Part shown: one piece after another, positions 27,884 through 39,899 of the stretch
Numbering within the stretch: position 1 is the stretch's first letter
Layout of the letters: each line of letters begins with the position of its first letter
NCBI GenBank assembly: GCA_018697195.1
Contig: CM031861.1
Span: forward strand, 2,518,331-2,582,330
DNA length: 64,000 nt
Origin: Certhia americana
Taxonomy: Eukaryota > Chordata > Aves > Passeriformes > Certhiidae
Reading direction: 5' to 3'
Notes under the pieces: model-generated
Databases searched by the model: none
Seen by the model: the letters and a program-made list of their open reading frames with translations, nothing else
What the model was told of the DNA's origin: nothing
Position numbers and translations under genes: made by a program

Positions 27884-28305
27884 GGATGGTTGCAGGTGTC
27901 ACTAAAGGGCAGAGCCTTTTGCTGTTCCACAGAAATCCAGCACTGTGAGCTGGAATGCTGCCCCTCCCAGGATCCCTTTCCCCCAGCTTTCCCTGGAAAC
28001 GTCACCATGTTCCCGGGAATGCCCCAGTCCCAACCTGCTGTCCCACTGGGAAGTTCAAACCCGTGCCTGCCAGCTCCCAGCTCATCTTCTTGGGAAATGC
28101 AGCTGGAAAACCAAAAGCAAAGGAGTTTTGTGCCCTGGCAGCTCCCAGAGCAGCTTTTCCTTGGGAGTGATTTTCTGCTCCAGAGCAGAAGCACTTCCCT
28201 TCTCCCTGAGAGCACATCCAGGTCACCTTGCCCAGGTGCTAGAGACACCTGTCCTGAGGGCCCAGCGTGGATGCTGCATCCTGCTTTTTCACTCTGCAGG
28301 ATAAC
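27884..28305 (-). repeat. Dispersed repeat C, copy 2, inverted
   Basis: Inverted partner of 15058-15461, 12.4 kb away. The plus strand reads GCTGGAATGCTGCCCCTCCC at one end and CAGGTCACCTTGCCCAGGTG towards the other. It is a little longer than copy 1 because of an insert in the middle third (around TGTTCCCGGGAATGCCCC). Confidence 0.82.
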
Positions 28306-28659
28306 AGACAATTTGTTTCCCTAACCAATGGAATTGCAGCCCCATCAAGTCACCTCAAATATTTACTTCCCTCAGCAACAATTCCCACATGGAATATGGG
28401 CTTCCCTCTCCAGACTGGATCATACCCTTGCAGCTCCCAGAACCCTCCTGTTCCCACCAAGCACTTACTGGACTTGACGGAAATCATCAATTCCAGCTTG
28501 GATCCATCTCCATTGGGCCCCATCCAGCTGTTCTAAAGTGCTTTAAATGAGGCTCTTTCTGTTTCCAACTTGGTTCCTCACAATCTGGGAATTGTTCTCG
28601 CCTTCCAGGGAGAAGGGGGATGGGGTTATATACAGAATGTCCTGAAGCTGGCCAGAGGA

Positions 28660-29068
28660 ATTTGCATGGAGCAGCTCCGCTCTGGAGCCAGGCTGGGAGA
28701 GCTGAGGTGGCTCAGCCCAGAGAGGAGAAGGCTCCAGGGAGCCTTAGAGCCTCTTCCAGTGCCTAAGGGAGCTGGAAAGAGCCTTTGGAATAGGGCATGG
28801 AGTGACAGGACAAGGGGGAATGGCTTCCTACTAACACGGTGTGGGTTTGGATTGGATATTGGGAAGAAATCCTCTCCTGTGAGGGCGGTGAGGCCCTGAA
28901 ATGGATTTCCCAGAGAAGCTGTGGCTGCCTCAAGCCTGGAAGTGACAAGTCCAGGCTGGGCAAAGCTGGGAGCAACCTGGGATTGTGGGAGGTGTCCTTA
29001 TCCACGGCAGGGGGTGGAATGGGATGAGCATTCCATGTCCTTCCCAAACTAAACCATTCCAGGATTGA
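28660..29068 (+). mobile_element. Longer CR1 3' fragment including the end of ORF2
   Basis: Upstream of the usual tail it retains GGCTGGGAGAGCTGAGGTGG, AGAGGAGAAGGCTCCAGGGA, and the ACAGGACAAGGGGGAATGGC segment. Translated, it gives GARLGELRWLSPERRRLQGA, the degraded C-terminus of the CR1 reverse-transcriptase ORF. It is not functional. Confidence 0.92.
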
Positions 29069-30404
29069 ATACCAAGAGGGGACAAATTCCACGGTGCCAA
29101 AGGAAGGCGAGTCCTTTCTGCCTCTTCTAAGGGGCAGGAAGTATCTGCTGCAAGCAGTGCCTGCAGGAATTGCAGGGAAAGCTCTTCCCAGGGGGGAGAA
29201 GGCACAGCAGCTGCCGGAAGCTTGTGAGGAGAGCCATGCCCTCACCGGAGGTGATTAAGGAAACAGATCCCTGCCTTAAGGAATATTCCATGGATTCATG
29301 AAACATTTAAGAGCCATGTTTATAAGCAAATCCCAGGCAGGGATCACTGGCAAGAATCAATGGGGATTAGAATTTTGGGATATCTTCATGGCTACTTTGA
29401 AGATTCTCCTTGATAGGCTCCCATTTCCCAAGGAAAAAGGAATAAAATGAGTCAGCGGCAGAGTCAGGGAATGAAGCTTGGAGACAGGAAAGGTTCAAAC
29501 AGCCTCCTGTGGCTTGGCACACTTTGGATGTGGCTCCCTCGGGATAAGGCCATGGCACCACGATCACCTCTGCAATGTCATTGGGACAGAACTAATGGGA
29601 TCAGCTCGGATCTGGAACTCCAGCACTGCCCACTGACACAAATTCCCAAAATAATAGCAGAGTATCAACTGACCTTCAAAACACAGGGAACAAGAACTTA
29701 CCTGTTTGGCCCGCCATCTTAACCCTAAAATCCTGGAATAAATTCCTTTTAATTGCAATGGTGATGAACACAAAATTGGTGTAACCACTTCCCAGTTGAC
29801 CAGCACTGATCCATCTCCATCCCAGCTCATTCCTCCCCCAAATTCCTTCCCAAAGCCCCTTTGCCATAAACACATCAAGCTGCATGCTCTCCTTGGTTAA
29901 ATCCATCCCCTTTTTTCTTAACTCTGAACTTTTCTACCTTGGGTAGAAACAGGTCCCATGACTCCCACATTTCCCTGAAATATGCACAACATCCCCTTCC
30001 TGTTATGTTGGGAATGATTAATTTTTAATAAGGAGACTCCAGAATGTATCTCCTTGGCACGGGCTTGACTGCAGCAGTGGAGTTTTCAGGAAAAATGGGA
30101 CTATCTTTTGCAAACCTTAATGGATTTAGTGCAAGAGGATGGACAAATCCCAAAGATGACACTCCCAGCACTTGTCCCCAGTTAAAAGCAGGATAAGGGA
30201 TTCACTGAATCAAAGAGAAACAAGGAAATTCTCCACTTCGGAATGCACCTCTTCCAAACAAGTGGGACCAGTTCTGAGACTGTTCCCAGGGATCCCAGTC
30301 CTACAAAGCAGTGACACTGCACATCCCAATGGTTCTCCCCACTGGATATCCAGTGACATCCCTGCACCACCCCATGGGCCAGGATTTGTTTGTAGCATCA
30401 CCAT

Positions 30405-30850
30405 CAAGACTGAAAAAGCCCTCCAAGACTGAGTCCAACCATTCCTCCAGTACTTCCAAGGCCACCTCTGTCCCGCGTCCCTAAGTGCCACACCCACACG
30501 GACTTTAAATCCCTCTAGGGATGGGGATTCCACCACTGAAGCCTGCTCCAATGCTTTAAAACCTTTTCCATTGAGGAATTTTCCCTAATATCCAACCTAA
30601 ACTTTCCCTGGTGCAATTTGAGGCCATTTCCTCTCATCCTGCCACTTATTCCCTGGCAGCAGAGCCCAATCCCACATGACTCCACCCACCTGTCAGGGAT
30701 TTGTGGAGAGTGAGAAGATCCCTCCTGATCCTCATTTTATCCAGGCTGACTCCCCCAGCTCCTCCTGTGCTCCAAACTCTCCCCTGGACATGCTCCAGCA
30801 CTTCCATGTGCTCCTTGTGAGAAGGATCCACAGGGCTTTATTAATTCCTG
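30405..30850 (-). mobile_element. CR1 fragment of a second subfamily
   Basis: The plus strand has AAGTGCCACACCCACACGGA, TTTAAATCCCTCTAGGGATG, GGGATTCCACCACTG, TTCCCTAATATCCAACCTAA, GCAATTTGAGGCCATTTCCT, and TTATCCAGGCTGACTCCCCC. This tail type differs from the CTGTGGCTGCCCCATCC type elsewhere and points to at least two CR1 lineages. Confidence 0.88.
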
Positions 30851-33800
30851 ACCTCAGCAACCATCCCTGGGCATAAAGGAAGAGGTTTGTAGGGATAAGT
30901 CCATAAAGATAGGGATCGCTGTGAGACATTCCAGCGACCTAAATGACAGAAAGGATAATGCTTGGAAAGGGATGGAAAAGCCTCACTCACACTCCCAAGA
31001 TTCCCAGGGCTTTTCTCCTTGACCTCATCAGGAGCACACCTTAACTCTGGAGACTCAGACTCATCAGCCTATGGAAAATCCAAAGACTGCTCCAATACCT
31101 GGCCAAGAAACAAGGGAGGCCACCGCTTTCTCGGAAATCTGGGAGTGGAGAAGGAACTGTCCCACACAATCCCAGTGTGCTGCCAGGAATGGAGTCAAAA
31201 ACAACCCCCAATCCTTGTCTCAATGCCGGCAGCTCCGCAATTCCACCCACAGTTTGTGCCAGCAGAGCCCACGGGCAGCTTCCCGACCACTCCGAGCTCC
31301 AGCAAAAAATAACGGCCAAGTTGCCGGGGGAAAAAAAATTGTTTAATTAATCCCAATTAATCTGGAATTTGAAACAGAACTCCATGTTCTACAGGGGAAT
31401 AAAATCCCCTACTACAAGGAAAGCTCGGCTGGAATGGGTAGGGAATGCAATGGGAATACCTGGATGAGGTGATGGATACAGCAATAAATGCTCCCAGCAT
31501 CCCAAATCTGCTCCCAGGTGTGGAACAATGGCTCATTCTCCCTGGATGTAATTACTGGGAATCACTGATCCTTGGTTTTGTGGGAATATCACACGGCTAC
31601 ACATAGAACTCAGTTATTCCTGGTTGGAAAGCACATGGCCTCTGAGTTATTTATAGCCAAAACTCCAAGGGCTGGGTGAAGCCAGCCAGGGCAGATCCAA
31701 GAGGTGACCCAGGAGCAAGAGGTTACACAAGGAGCATTTTGGATGGAGCCTCATTAATTTAGGAAAAGCTATTTTCCACTACAGTCCTGGCAAATTCCTA
31801 TCTGACAGTTTTACTCCACCCTGGAATGCTTATCAGCTCAGTCTCCTTTTCAAAAAGGCAGAAAAAAAGCAGATGGAGCAAATTTCCAGATGAGATATTG
31901 AATTCGGAGGCGCATCCCTGCTCTGGCACATCTGGAAGCGATGCCTTCGGGAAGAGGGAGGAGAAACCCAACCAATCCCGAAAGGAATTGCCTCTCTCCC
32001 CTCCTGCAGGCAGCTCCTTGGCTCCCTAGTTTACGCTAGTGGGCAAACAGTTTTCCCAATAACTTGACTCATTGCTTCAGGAATTCCCTGGGGATGAGTC
32101 ACATGCAGGGAAAGCCACCAGGAGCGGCGCCGGGACCACCGCTGCCAACACGAGGAGAGCGAAAGAAGTGGGAGAACACAAAATCCCTGCCAAACTCGGG
32201 AAAACTGTGTGGTCAACACCATTCCTTGGCACTCCTTCCCTGCTCCCCTCCCCACAAGTGTGCTGGAGAGGAGAAGAACATCCAGAGATGCAGCTCCAGG
32301 CTCCAAAGCCATGGGAATCACCAGGGAGAGGTTCCCTCCAAGTGCATCTGCCGGCATAGGAGGGAATGCTGGCTCTGCTCATCTCCCAGGAACGATCCTA
32401 AGGAATTTAATGTAGTGATTATTTCTCTGCCTCCTGGCTTTGAGGAGGAAAGAGGATCACACGTGGGAATTCCAGGGCCTCCACCTTCTTACTCTACTCC
32501 CTGCTCACCAGCATTCCCAAGTTGTACTTTTTTCTGCATCACATCCCACAACATATCCAAGTTTTCCTCTTCTCATAAGCCATGACTAAGTGGTTATGCA
32601 GGTACATGCCCAGCAGCAAGTCAAAAATGCTGAAAATCAGGGCTATCTGGGAAGGTTTTTTAGGAATCTAAACCCAAATGCATTATTTCTCAATACAATT
32701 TGTCCTCATTAAATAGGGGTCCTGGATCTGTGATACTTCCAGGCTCAAAAACCTTGGGAATGGCTTCAAACAGCCTAAACCTGACCTGGACATGACCTAT
32801 TCCCATTTTCCTGATGCTGCCTGTTTATCTCACTCACCGTCTCCCTGCTTGTTTCCTTTGGCTGAGGATGTGCCTGTATCCCACATTCCTAGAAATCAGC
32901 ATGGAAAGATGATGTCATGGAGATCACACATCTCAAAGTCCAAGAGAAACTTCCAGTGGAAGCCACCAACAGCCTATTTGAGGACCTCATCCTGTGGAAT
33001 ATGTCCAAGAGGGAATATTCCCGAATGCTGTGAATTCCCTGAAAATGCAATGTCTGTGTTTTGCTTTTCCTGTTACTCCCCAAACCCTCTCAGATTCTCA
33101 CTTTCCAATATCTGGGAAAGCATCAATCTCACACCTTATTAAGCAGAATCTGCTTCTTGACCTCAATTCCAGATTTTTCCCAGCCTCCAGTGAAAATCAA
33201 ATCAACATCAGGATATCCTGGAATCAGTTATTTTTGCAATCTCATTCGATTAAACCGGAACCCACACGAATATTTATGGATAAAAAACCAACTCTGAATT
33301 CATGTTTTTCCAGCAAGATCCTGGGAACTAATCACTACCATCCAAAGGATTGTTGCTATCCAAGGGCTTCTTTCCACACTGCGTCCAGGAATGCAGCCAC
33401 TTTCACTTCCATGTTTACCCTGGAAGCAAGGATCAAACCCCAAAGTCCTGTCTGGGGAAGGGCCAGGACAGGAACACCTGCACAAGTGGGAATTTTAAAT
33501 GCACAACAGCAGAGAAGTGGGAATTCCAACCTGGAAATGTTCTTGGCCTGGATATGGATATGGACAACCTTCTCTTTCCCTTCTTCCTAAGCTCAAAGGG
33601 AACATTTCAAGCCAAACTCTGGATTTCCAGCTGCAGCTTCCCAAGAAATGTGGTTTTACCCCTCCCATCCCATGGCTTCCACCTCAACACACAGGAACAG
33701 CCCTGGTAGTAAAAGAAATCATCAGGCTGAGCATTCCCAGCAGAAGAATCCTAGTTTATTCCTACCTGGAGAACAGTTTTCTAAAGGAAGCTGCCAGCTC

Positions 33801-35159
33801 TGCCCCGACTTCCGTAAAACTGCTCATTACAGTGCAAATCCAAGGAAAGTAGGAGCAGGGAAGGAGGGAGGGAATGAGGAAGGGAAAGGCAGATTCCAGG
33901 TCTGCAGCTCACCCAAATTACAGCTTGGGAAAACTTTTCCTGCCTCAGTGGTTGCTCCTAGGAATACATCACCTCTTCCAGTTCTGCAGGACCCCAAAAT
34001 TCCAGCCCCCATGGAGACCCTCAGGAGCAGCTCCTTCCTTCCATAGCCCAAGAGCTCCTCTCTCATCCCATCCCATCACTGTCCATTAGGAACATGGAGC
34101 TCACCGAGGAAGAGAGAACATGGATAACCACCAACAGTCCAGCACATGCAGCTCCAACTCTCTCCCAAGTTTACGGAATTAAGTCCCAAATTCCCAGCCC
34201 ATGGAAATCAAATCCTGGGACTTACCAGCCTGCTTTTCCTCCAGCTGGTGCTTGGAATAAGAATGTTGGAATCACCACAGGGAACAAACAGCACTGGTCC
34301 CACACCTCTCCAAACCACCAGGACCAACGGACCAAATGCTTCCTTCTCCTTTTCCTAGGAATTCTTACCCATCCAGCACTTCCCTAATGACAACAGAGCA
34401 ACACAGAACTGGAATCCTGGGCTGAATCTGGCCAAGCTGAACTCTCCAGACTCTTCCCGAATCTCAGATTTGTGATGGAAAGCAGGAATCCTCTTTTCCT
34501 TTTGCTTATGTAAGCAAGGATGAAACAAGCCCAGGCTTCCCTGATCCCTGTGTCATATTTAAGCCTTCAATATATTTATTTTTCCACATTGCCTTCTCCT
34601 TGGACGCTCCAGGAGCTGCATTTCCAAATCCCAGCACATACAACCCTCCTCCTCACCACCCACAGCCTGCACGTGGGGCTGATCCGCAGTTTCTCCCAGC
34701 CCTCGGGATCCATGCTCTCCTGGCAGCCACAACACCCATCCCTCCCCAGCAGGGATCCAGCCCTGCCCACTGCTCTCCAGGGAGAGTCAGGAGATAGGGA
34801 TTCAGTTTCAAGCTCAGGAATTATTTAATTCTATAAGGAAGTTTTACATCTCCTCCTGAAGTTCCACAGTCCTCTCTGGTTTTCCAGCTCTGACTCCTGG
34901 AATTACTCACACATATTTACTCCAACTTTTTCCTGCTGACACAGATTCCTTGTGCCTGTTTCTCCCTGTAGATTCATCACTACAGATCCTGGAGTTGGAA
35001 CTGCCGAGTCCCATCTCTACTCTCCAAATATCCGACAAACTCAGTGCCACAGGAAGCACAGCCACACATTCCTGGCTGCAGCCATGGCACCAGTAATCTC
35101 CTCCTGTTTCCATGCTTATTCCCTAATTGACACTCCTGATGTCTCCTTGATACACTGAC

Positions 35160-35530
35160 CTTGCTCAGCCTGGAGAAAGGAAAGCTCCAGGAAGATCTTG
35201 GAGCTCCTTCCAGCACCCGAAGAGATTCCAAGATTGCTGGAGAGGCACTCGGATAAAGGCATGAAGTGACAGGACAACTGGAATGGCTTCCCACTGCCAC
35301 AGGGGGGAATTAGATGGGATATTGGCAAGAAATTCTTCCCTGTGAGTGTGATAAGGCTCTGGAATGAATTTCCCACAGAAGCTGTGGCTGCCCCATTTCT
35401 GGAAGCGTCCAAGGCCAGCTTGGATGGGGCTTGGAACAACCTGGGCTAGAGGAAAGTGCCCTTGCCCATGGCTGGGGGATGGAACTGGACCACATTCCAG
35501 ATCCCTTCCAACCCAAACTATTCTGGGATT
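35160..35530 (+). mobile_element. CR1 3' fragment, about 370 bp
   Basis: Reads CAGCCTGGAGAAAGGAAAGC, then TGACAGGACAACTGGAATGG, GATGGGATATTGGCAAGAAA, GAAGCTGTGGCTGCCCCATT and CCTTCCAACCCAAACTATTC. It is nearly continuous with the family tail, with only small indels. Confidence 0.93.
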
Positions 35531-36071
35531 TTTCTCCCTGTTGCCACCACTCTCCATGTTTCCATACCCTCCTCACTTTCCCTCCTCATGGGGGAGTCCT
35601 TCAGCCCAGCTTGGAAAGTTGTCAGTCCAGGGACATTGTCCCTGCCCTCTCAGCCACCAGCTCCGGAGCCAGAATTCATTTGGAAAAGCTGGACAAGAGG
35701 AAGGTGAAAGGAGGTGAGGCAGAAGAAAGATCCCACATGACAAGAGCGAAGCTGCAGCTGAAGAAATCCCCTGGAAAAGCATTCCTTGGCTCCAAGCAGC
35801 TGTGCAGGCACGAACTGAACAGCACAGATTGGAAGTGACTGTTCCTAACAATTGGTTATTCCACAGAAAACCGGGAACCATCCTTCCAAGCGAATGGGGA
35901 GCAGAAAAGATGAACTGGCCACATGTGGGCATGCACCAGCTCCAGAGTTGGGGAATGCCAGACTATGGCAGCAGGAGATGATCCAGAACCTGAATCAACC
36001 ACACAACTCCTGAAATATAGATAGGAGGACCCTGAAAATTAGATGAATGTGCTCTTCTTGAAACTATCCCT

Positions 36072-36465
36072 GTATTCCAGATGGTTTGGGTAGGGAAGGA
36101 CCTTAAGCTCATCCCATTCCAGTCAGCCCCTGCCACAGGCAGACACCTTGCACTATCCCAGGTTGCTCCAAACCCTGTCCCAGGGATGGGGCAGCCACAG
36201 CTTCTTTCAGAAATCCATTCCAGGCCCTCATCATCCTCCTTGGGAAGCACCTCTTCCCAATATCTCATCTATCCCTGCCCTCTGGCAGTTGGAAGCCATT
36301 CCCATTATCCTGTCACTCCAGGCCCTCATCCCAAGTCCTTCTCCAGCTCTCCTGGAACTCCTTTAGGCACTGGAAGAGGCTCTAAGGTCTCCCTGGATCC
36401 TTCTCTTGTCCAGGCTGAACGTTCCCAGCAATCCCAGCCTGTCTTCCATTCATGTCTGAATCGAA
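36072..36465 (-). mobile_element. CR1 3' fragment, about 390 bp
   Basis: The reverse-orientation copy runs from GATGGTTTGGGTAGGGAAGG through CCCAGGGATGGGGCAGCCAC and CCCATTATCCTGTCACTCCA, to TCCTTCTCTTGTCCAGGCTG. The minus strand retains a remnant of the ORF2 end (SAWTREGSRETLEPLPVPK). Confidence 0.93.
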
Positions 36466-37639
36466 TTGGAAACGCATCACCTTTCCTGCAGCAAATCCCA
36501 GCAGGATCATCCTCAGGGCTGTACCTGGATTTTGCACCTGGCTGCTGGACATCCTGGATCATGGCCAGGTGAGCCAAATGCCTCTCTACCAAACTCAATA
36601 ACTCCGCAGCTTTTGGGAAGCAAAGGAAAGCAATTCCATTTTTCCCAAAGGAAAATTGAGCTCAAATCTTGTCCAGGGAAATTGGTAACCCTCAGAAAAT
36701 GGGAAGGATCCCTGCTCCAACAGCACAGGGATGCACTTTGCAATTGATTTCTTCGAGAGGAGCCACCTTTCCTCTCGTCCAGCAGACATGAATTTCAAAT
36801 GAATTTCACACTTGAATTTATAATCCAAACAGGATTATAAGGAAAAAAAATCTGTTTACTGGGATCTACTTCAGGACAAGCCCCTGGCTCCCAGCCCAAC
36901 CAGTTTGAGGCAGCTGGAAAAGAAATTCCTTTTTCCTCTCATTCCCAAGGCAACGCATGGCCATCCTGGTAATTAAATGGAGTGCCTTTGCAGAGATTCC
37001 TTCGGCAGGATTTGTCCAGGTGTGGATTTTCCCTGCTTTCCTTTAATTATCTTATAATTAACCATGAAGTATCCAATCATCCAGAGCTTTTTCAATTAAG
37101 CTTCAAAAGGAAATGCCTGGAAGAGCTTTTGGTGGGAATGTTCTAATCAGGCAGGAAGAGATCACAGGCACCAGAGTTGGGGTTTGGTGACTCATCCCAT
37201 TATTGCCGGGGCAAGTAAACTTCCAAAGCTGGAAAAAATTCCTTTATTCCACCTTTTTCAGTTCACATCCCCATCCCTGATCAGAGCTCAGAGGCCTGGG
37301 AGCAATGTGATATTGTAATAAACACAGCTGATTAAAGAATAATAATCAAGCTCTGAAGGATCAGGAATTACCCCTGCCCAGGTCTGACTCTTCTCCATCC
37401 CAATCCCGTGCCTCTTTTTCCCTCAATTCCTTCCCTCAGCCTTAAAATTCTGAGCGCAGGCACAAACTGAGATCTCCTACAGTTCTTTTCTGGGCAGTAA
37501 GGGAATATATTCCCAGTCTTTCTGATAAGGAATAACAGAAATGTTGCCTGCATCCTTGTGGAGATGTTTTGGGATCCCACAGCCCACGGGAGAGAAAAAT
37601 TGTCCTCAAATGCCAGGCTGAGACCTTCTGTGTGTCCAA

Positions 37640-37872
37640 CAGCATGGAATTGTTCAGGTTGGAAAAGCACTCCAAGATCATCCAGTCCAACATTCCCCAG
37701 CACTGCCAAGGCTACCACTATCCCAAGTGCCACATCCACACAGATTTTAAATCCTTCCAGGGACTGGGATCCTGCCACTGGAGGTTGCACCAATGCTCTG
37801 CAACCCTTTCCATGAAGAAATTTTCCTTAATATCCAAACTAAAGTTTCCCCTGGCACAATTCAAGTGTCACT
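37640..37872 (-). mobile_element. CR1 tail, second subfamily
   Basis: CATGGAATTGTTCAGGTTGG, ATCATCCAGTCCAACATTCC, AAGTGCCACATCCACACAGA, TTTTAAATCCTTCCAGGGAC, and TTCCTTAATATCCAAACTAA are the reverse of the same tail type as 30405-30850. Confidence 0.9.
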
Positions 37873-38643
37873 TGTCACCTGGCTCATCGGACGGCTTCGA
37901 TTTTTTTCCAAAATACCAAGAGAATTCCAAAGGTCTCTTGAAGAAGGGATCTCTTGAGCATTCCTAACAGCTCCCAGAATTCCAGGAGCTTCACACACAC
38001 CTTTCCAGCCATGTTCTTAACAGTCTTTTTCACATTCCACAGACAACATACCTTCTCCAGTGGGGAAAAAAAAAATCAATTGATGTCTCCAGCTGCTGAC
38101 ATTCCCATTTTTGCAACCTCAAGATCCCACAGATATTTAAGAATTTTATTTTCATTGCGAAGAGGGAAACAGCAGAACAGACAGACCCTGGGAATATCCA
38201 GCTCCAGCATCCAGCCTGGAATTGGCCAGCAAAGGATGAACCCAAGCATTCCTTAAGCTGAAAAAACTCAATGTCCACAGGTTTTTACCTCCCTCTGCCA
38301 TATTCCTTGCTCCCAGCTGGGATCAGTGTCCAGCAAAAGAGCTCAAATAAACCCCCCAGAGTAAGGGAATAAAATTATGGAATGACACTAGTAATAATTC
38401 CCCCCTCAGTTACATGATTTCCTGCCTGGAATTTTCAAGGTGTTCCAGCTGCCAGCCTGAAACTAGAAGTGGGGAAAAGGACACCAGGATGACACCGTCC
38501 CTTTCCATGAGAAGATTTTAAATTCCAGCACCAGCAGCCCACACATCCCTTCTTCCCTCTCTCCCTCCTCCTCTCCCTGATAAGCCAGGAAGCAGACAAC
38601 ACAGCAAAACGGGAAAATTACGTGTTTCCACCAGGAAAGCAGG

Positions 38644-38649
38644 ACACGG

Positions 38650-38682
<33 letters not shown>

Positions 38683-38688
38683 CACAAA
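38644..38688 (+). repeat. (CA)n microsatellite
   Basis: About 18 CA dinucleotides, interrupted once by AAA in the middle and once by GG near the start. A likely polymorphic marker. Confidence 0.95.
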
Positions 38689-39883
38689 ATCCAGGCTCTG
38701 AAATGTGTTGGGATAAAATCTCACCTCCACCCTCATCCAGCTCTTTCCAAGTCCACCACAGGATTTAGCATTACCAGGATGGGAGCCAAAGAATCCAGAG
38801 GTAAACATCCAAGAAAAAAAAAAAAAGGAGGGAAGGGGTTGGAATCACTGGAGGAGGCCAGCAGGAGCTGCCTCTTTAACACCCCTCCCTCAGCTGCCAG
38901 CACCCAGGAATCCCATTCCTGCTCCAGGCTGCCAGCAAGGAGTGACCTCTGGAAAACACAGATCTGTCCACCAGCAGCACACAACTCACCCCTTTCCCCT
39001 CCTACAACGATCCAACACCCTCATTTTAGGGAAATCTGAGGCAAAATTCCGTGATTTTCTGCAGGGAAGAACAGAAGCTCCGAATCCCCCACGTTTCTGG
39101 GGTGGGCTTTTCCCCCGCTCCAGGAGGAAGATGAAATCATGTTCCCAAAATAGTTCCAAGGAAAAAGGCTCCAAGGAAGGCAGAGCTCCCCTTTAACCAG
39201 AGAGCAGAAACTTCCCTGCCCTCCAAAGGGATGGATGAATTCAAATCCCATTCTACAACATCGGAAATACGGAAAACTGAAGTATTAAAGTATCAAGTCA
39301 TAATTAATAGCAGCCACTAATGAATGGAAAATCCAAATTCAGGGGAGAAAAAAAGACAACCCCATTATTACGAAATAAGGGATGACAACCTTCAGGCCGA
39401 AGTCCCAAATCCCAGACTTATGACAAATTAAGGGGTTGGATCCCTCACGCAGGAGTCCCAGACGTGCTGACTGCAACCCAGCCACGGTGCAGTGGAAGAA
39501 GAGCCCTTGGGAAAGGGCTTTTCCCTCCCACAAGGAAAAAACTGCACAGGTGCTTCACTCAGGATCCCAGCACACCAAAACCCAGGCCCCATCCCAAAGC
39601 AGGTGCCTGTTTTCTATTGGATTTGGCTGGAAACTTGTTCAAAACCCACAGTTCTTCCTTGATTGATCTCTCATCTTTTTCCCATTTCTGTTTTCCAAGC
39701 AAACCTTGGGGCTGCAATTCCTCTTCCCTCACACAACGCAGCTGTTTCCCTGGAATTCCACCCCCCCACCCCCAACCTTTCTGAACACACATGGGGCGAT
39801 ATTCCCGGGGAAGAGACAAGCAGACAGCACTGGGCAAAGTCCCATATTCCTTGTGAGCTACTTAAACAACAGCTGAACTGGGG

Positions 39884-39899
39884 AAAAAAAAAAAAAAAC
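39884..39899 (+). repeat. Poly(A) run in intron 1
   Basis: An uninterrupted run of about 15 A. No retrotransposon body was recognised next to it. Confidence 0.75.
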
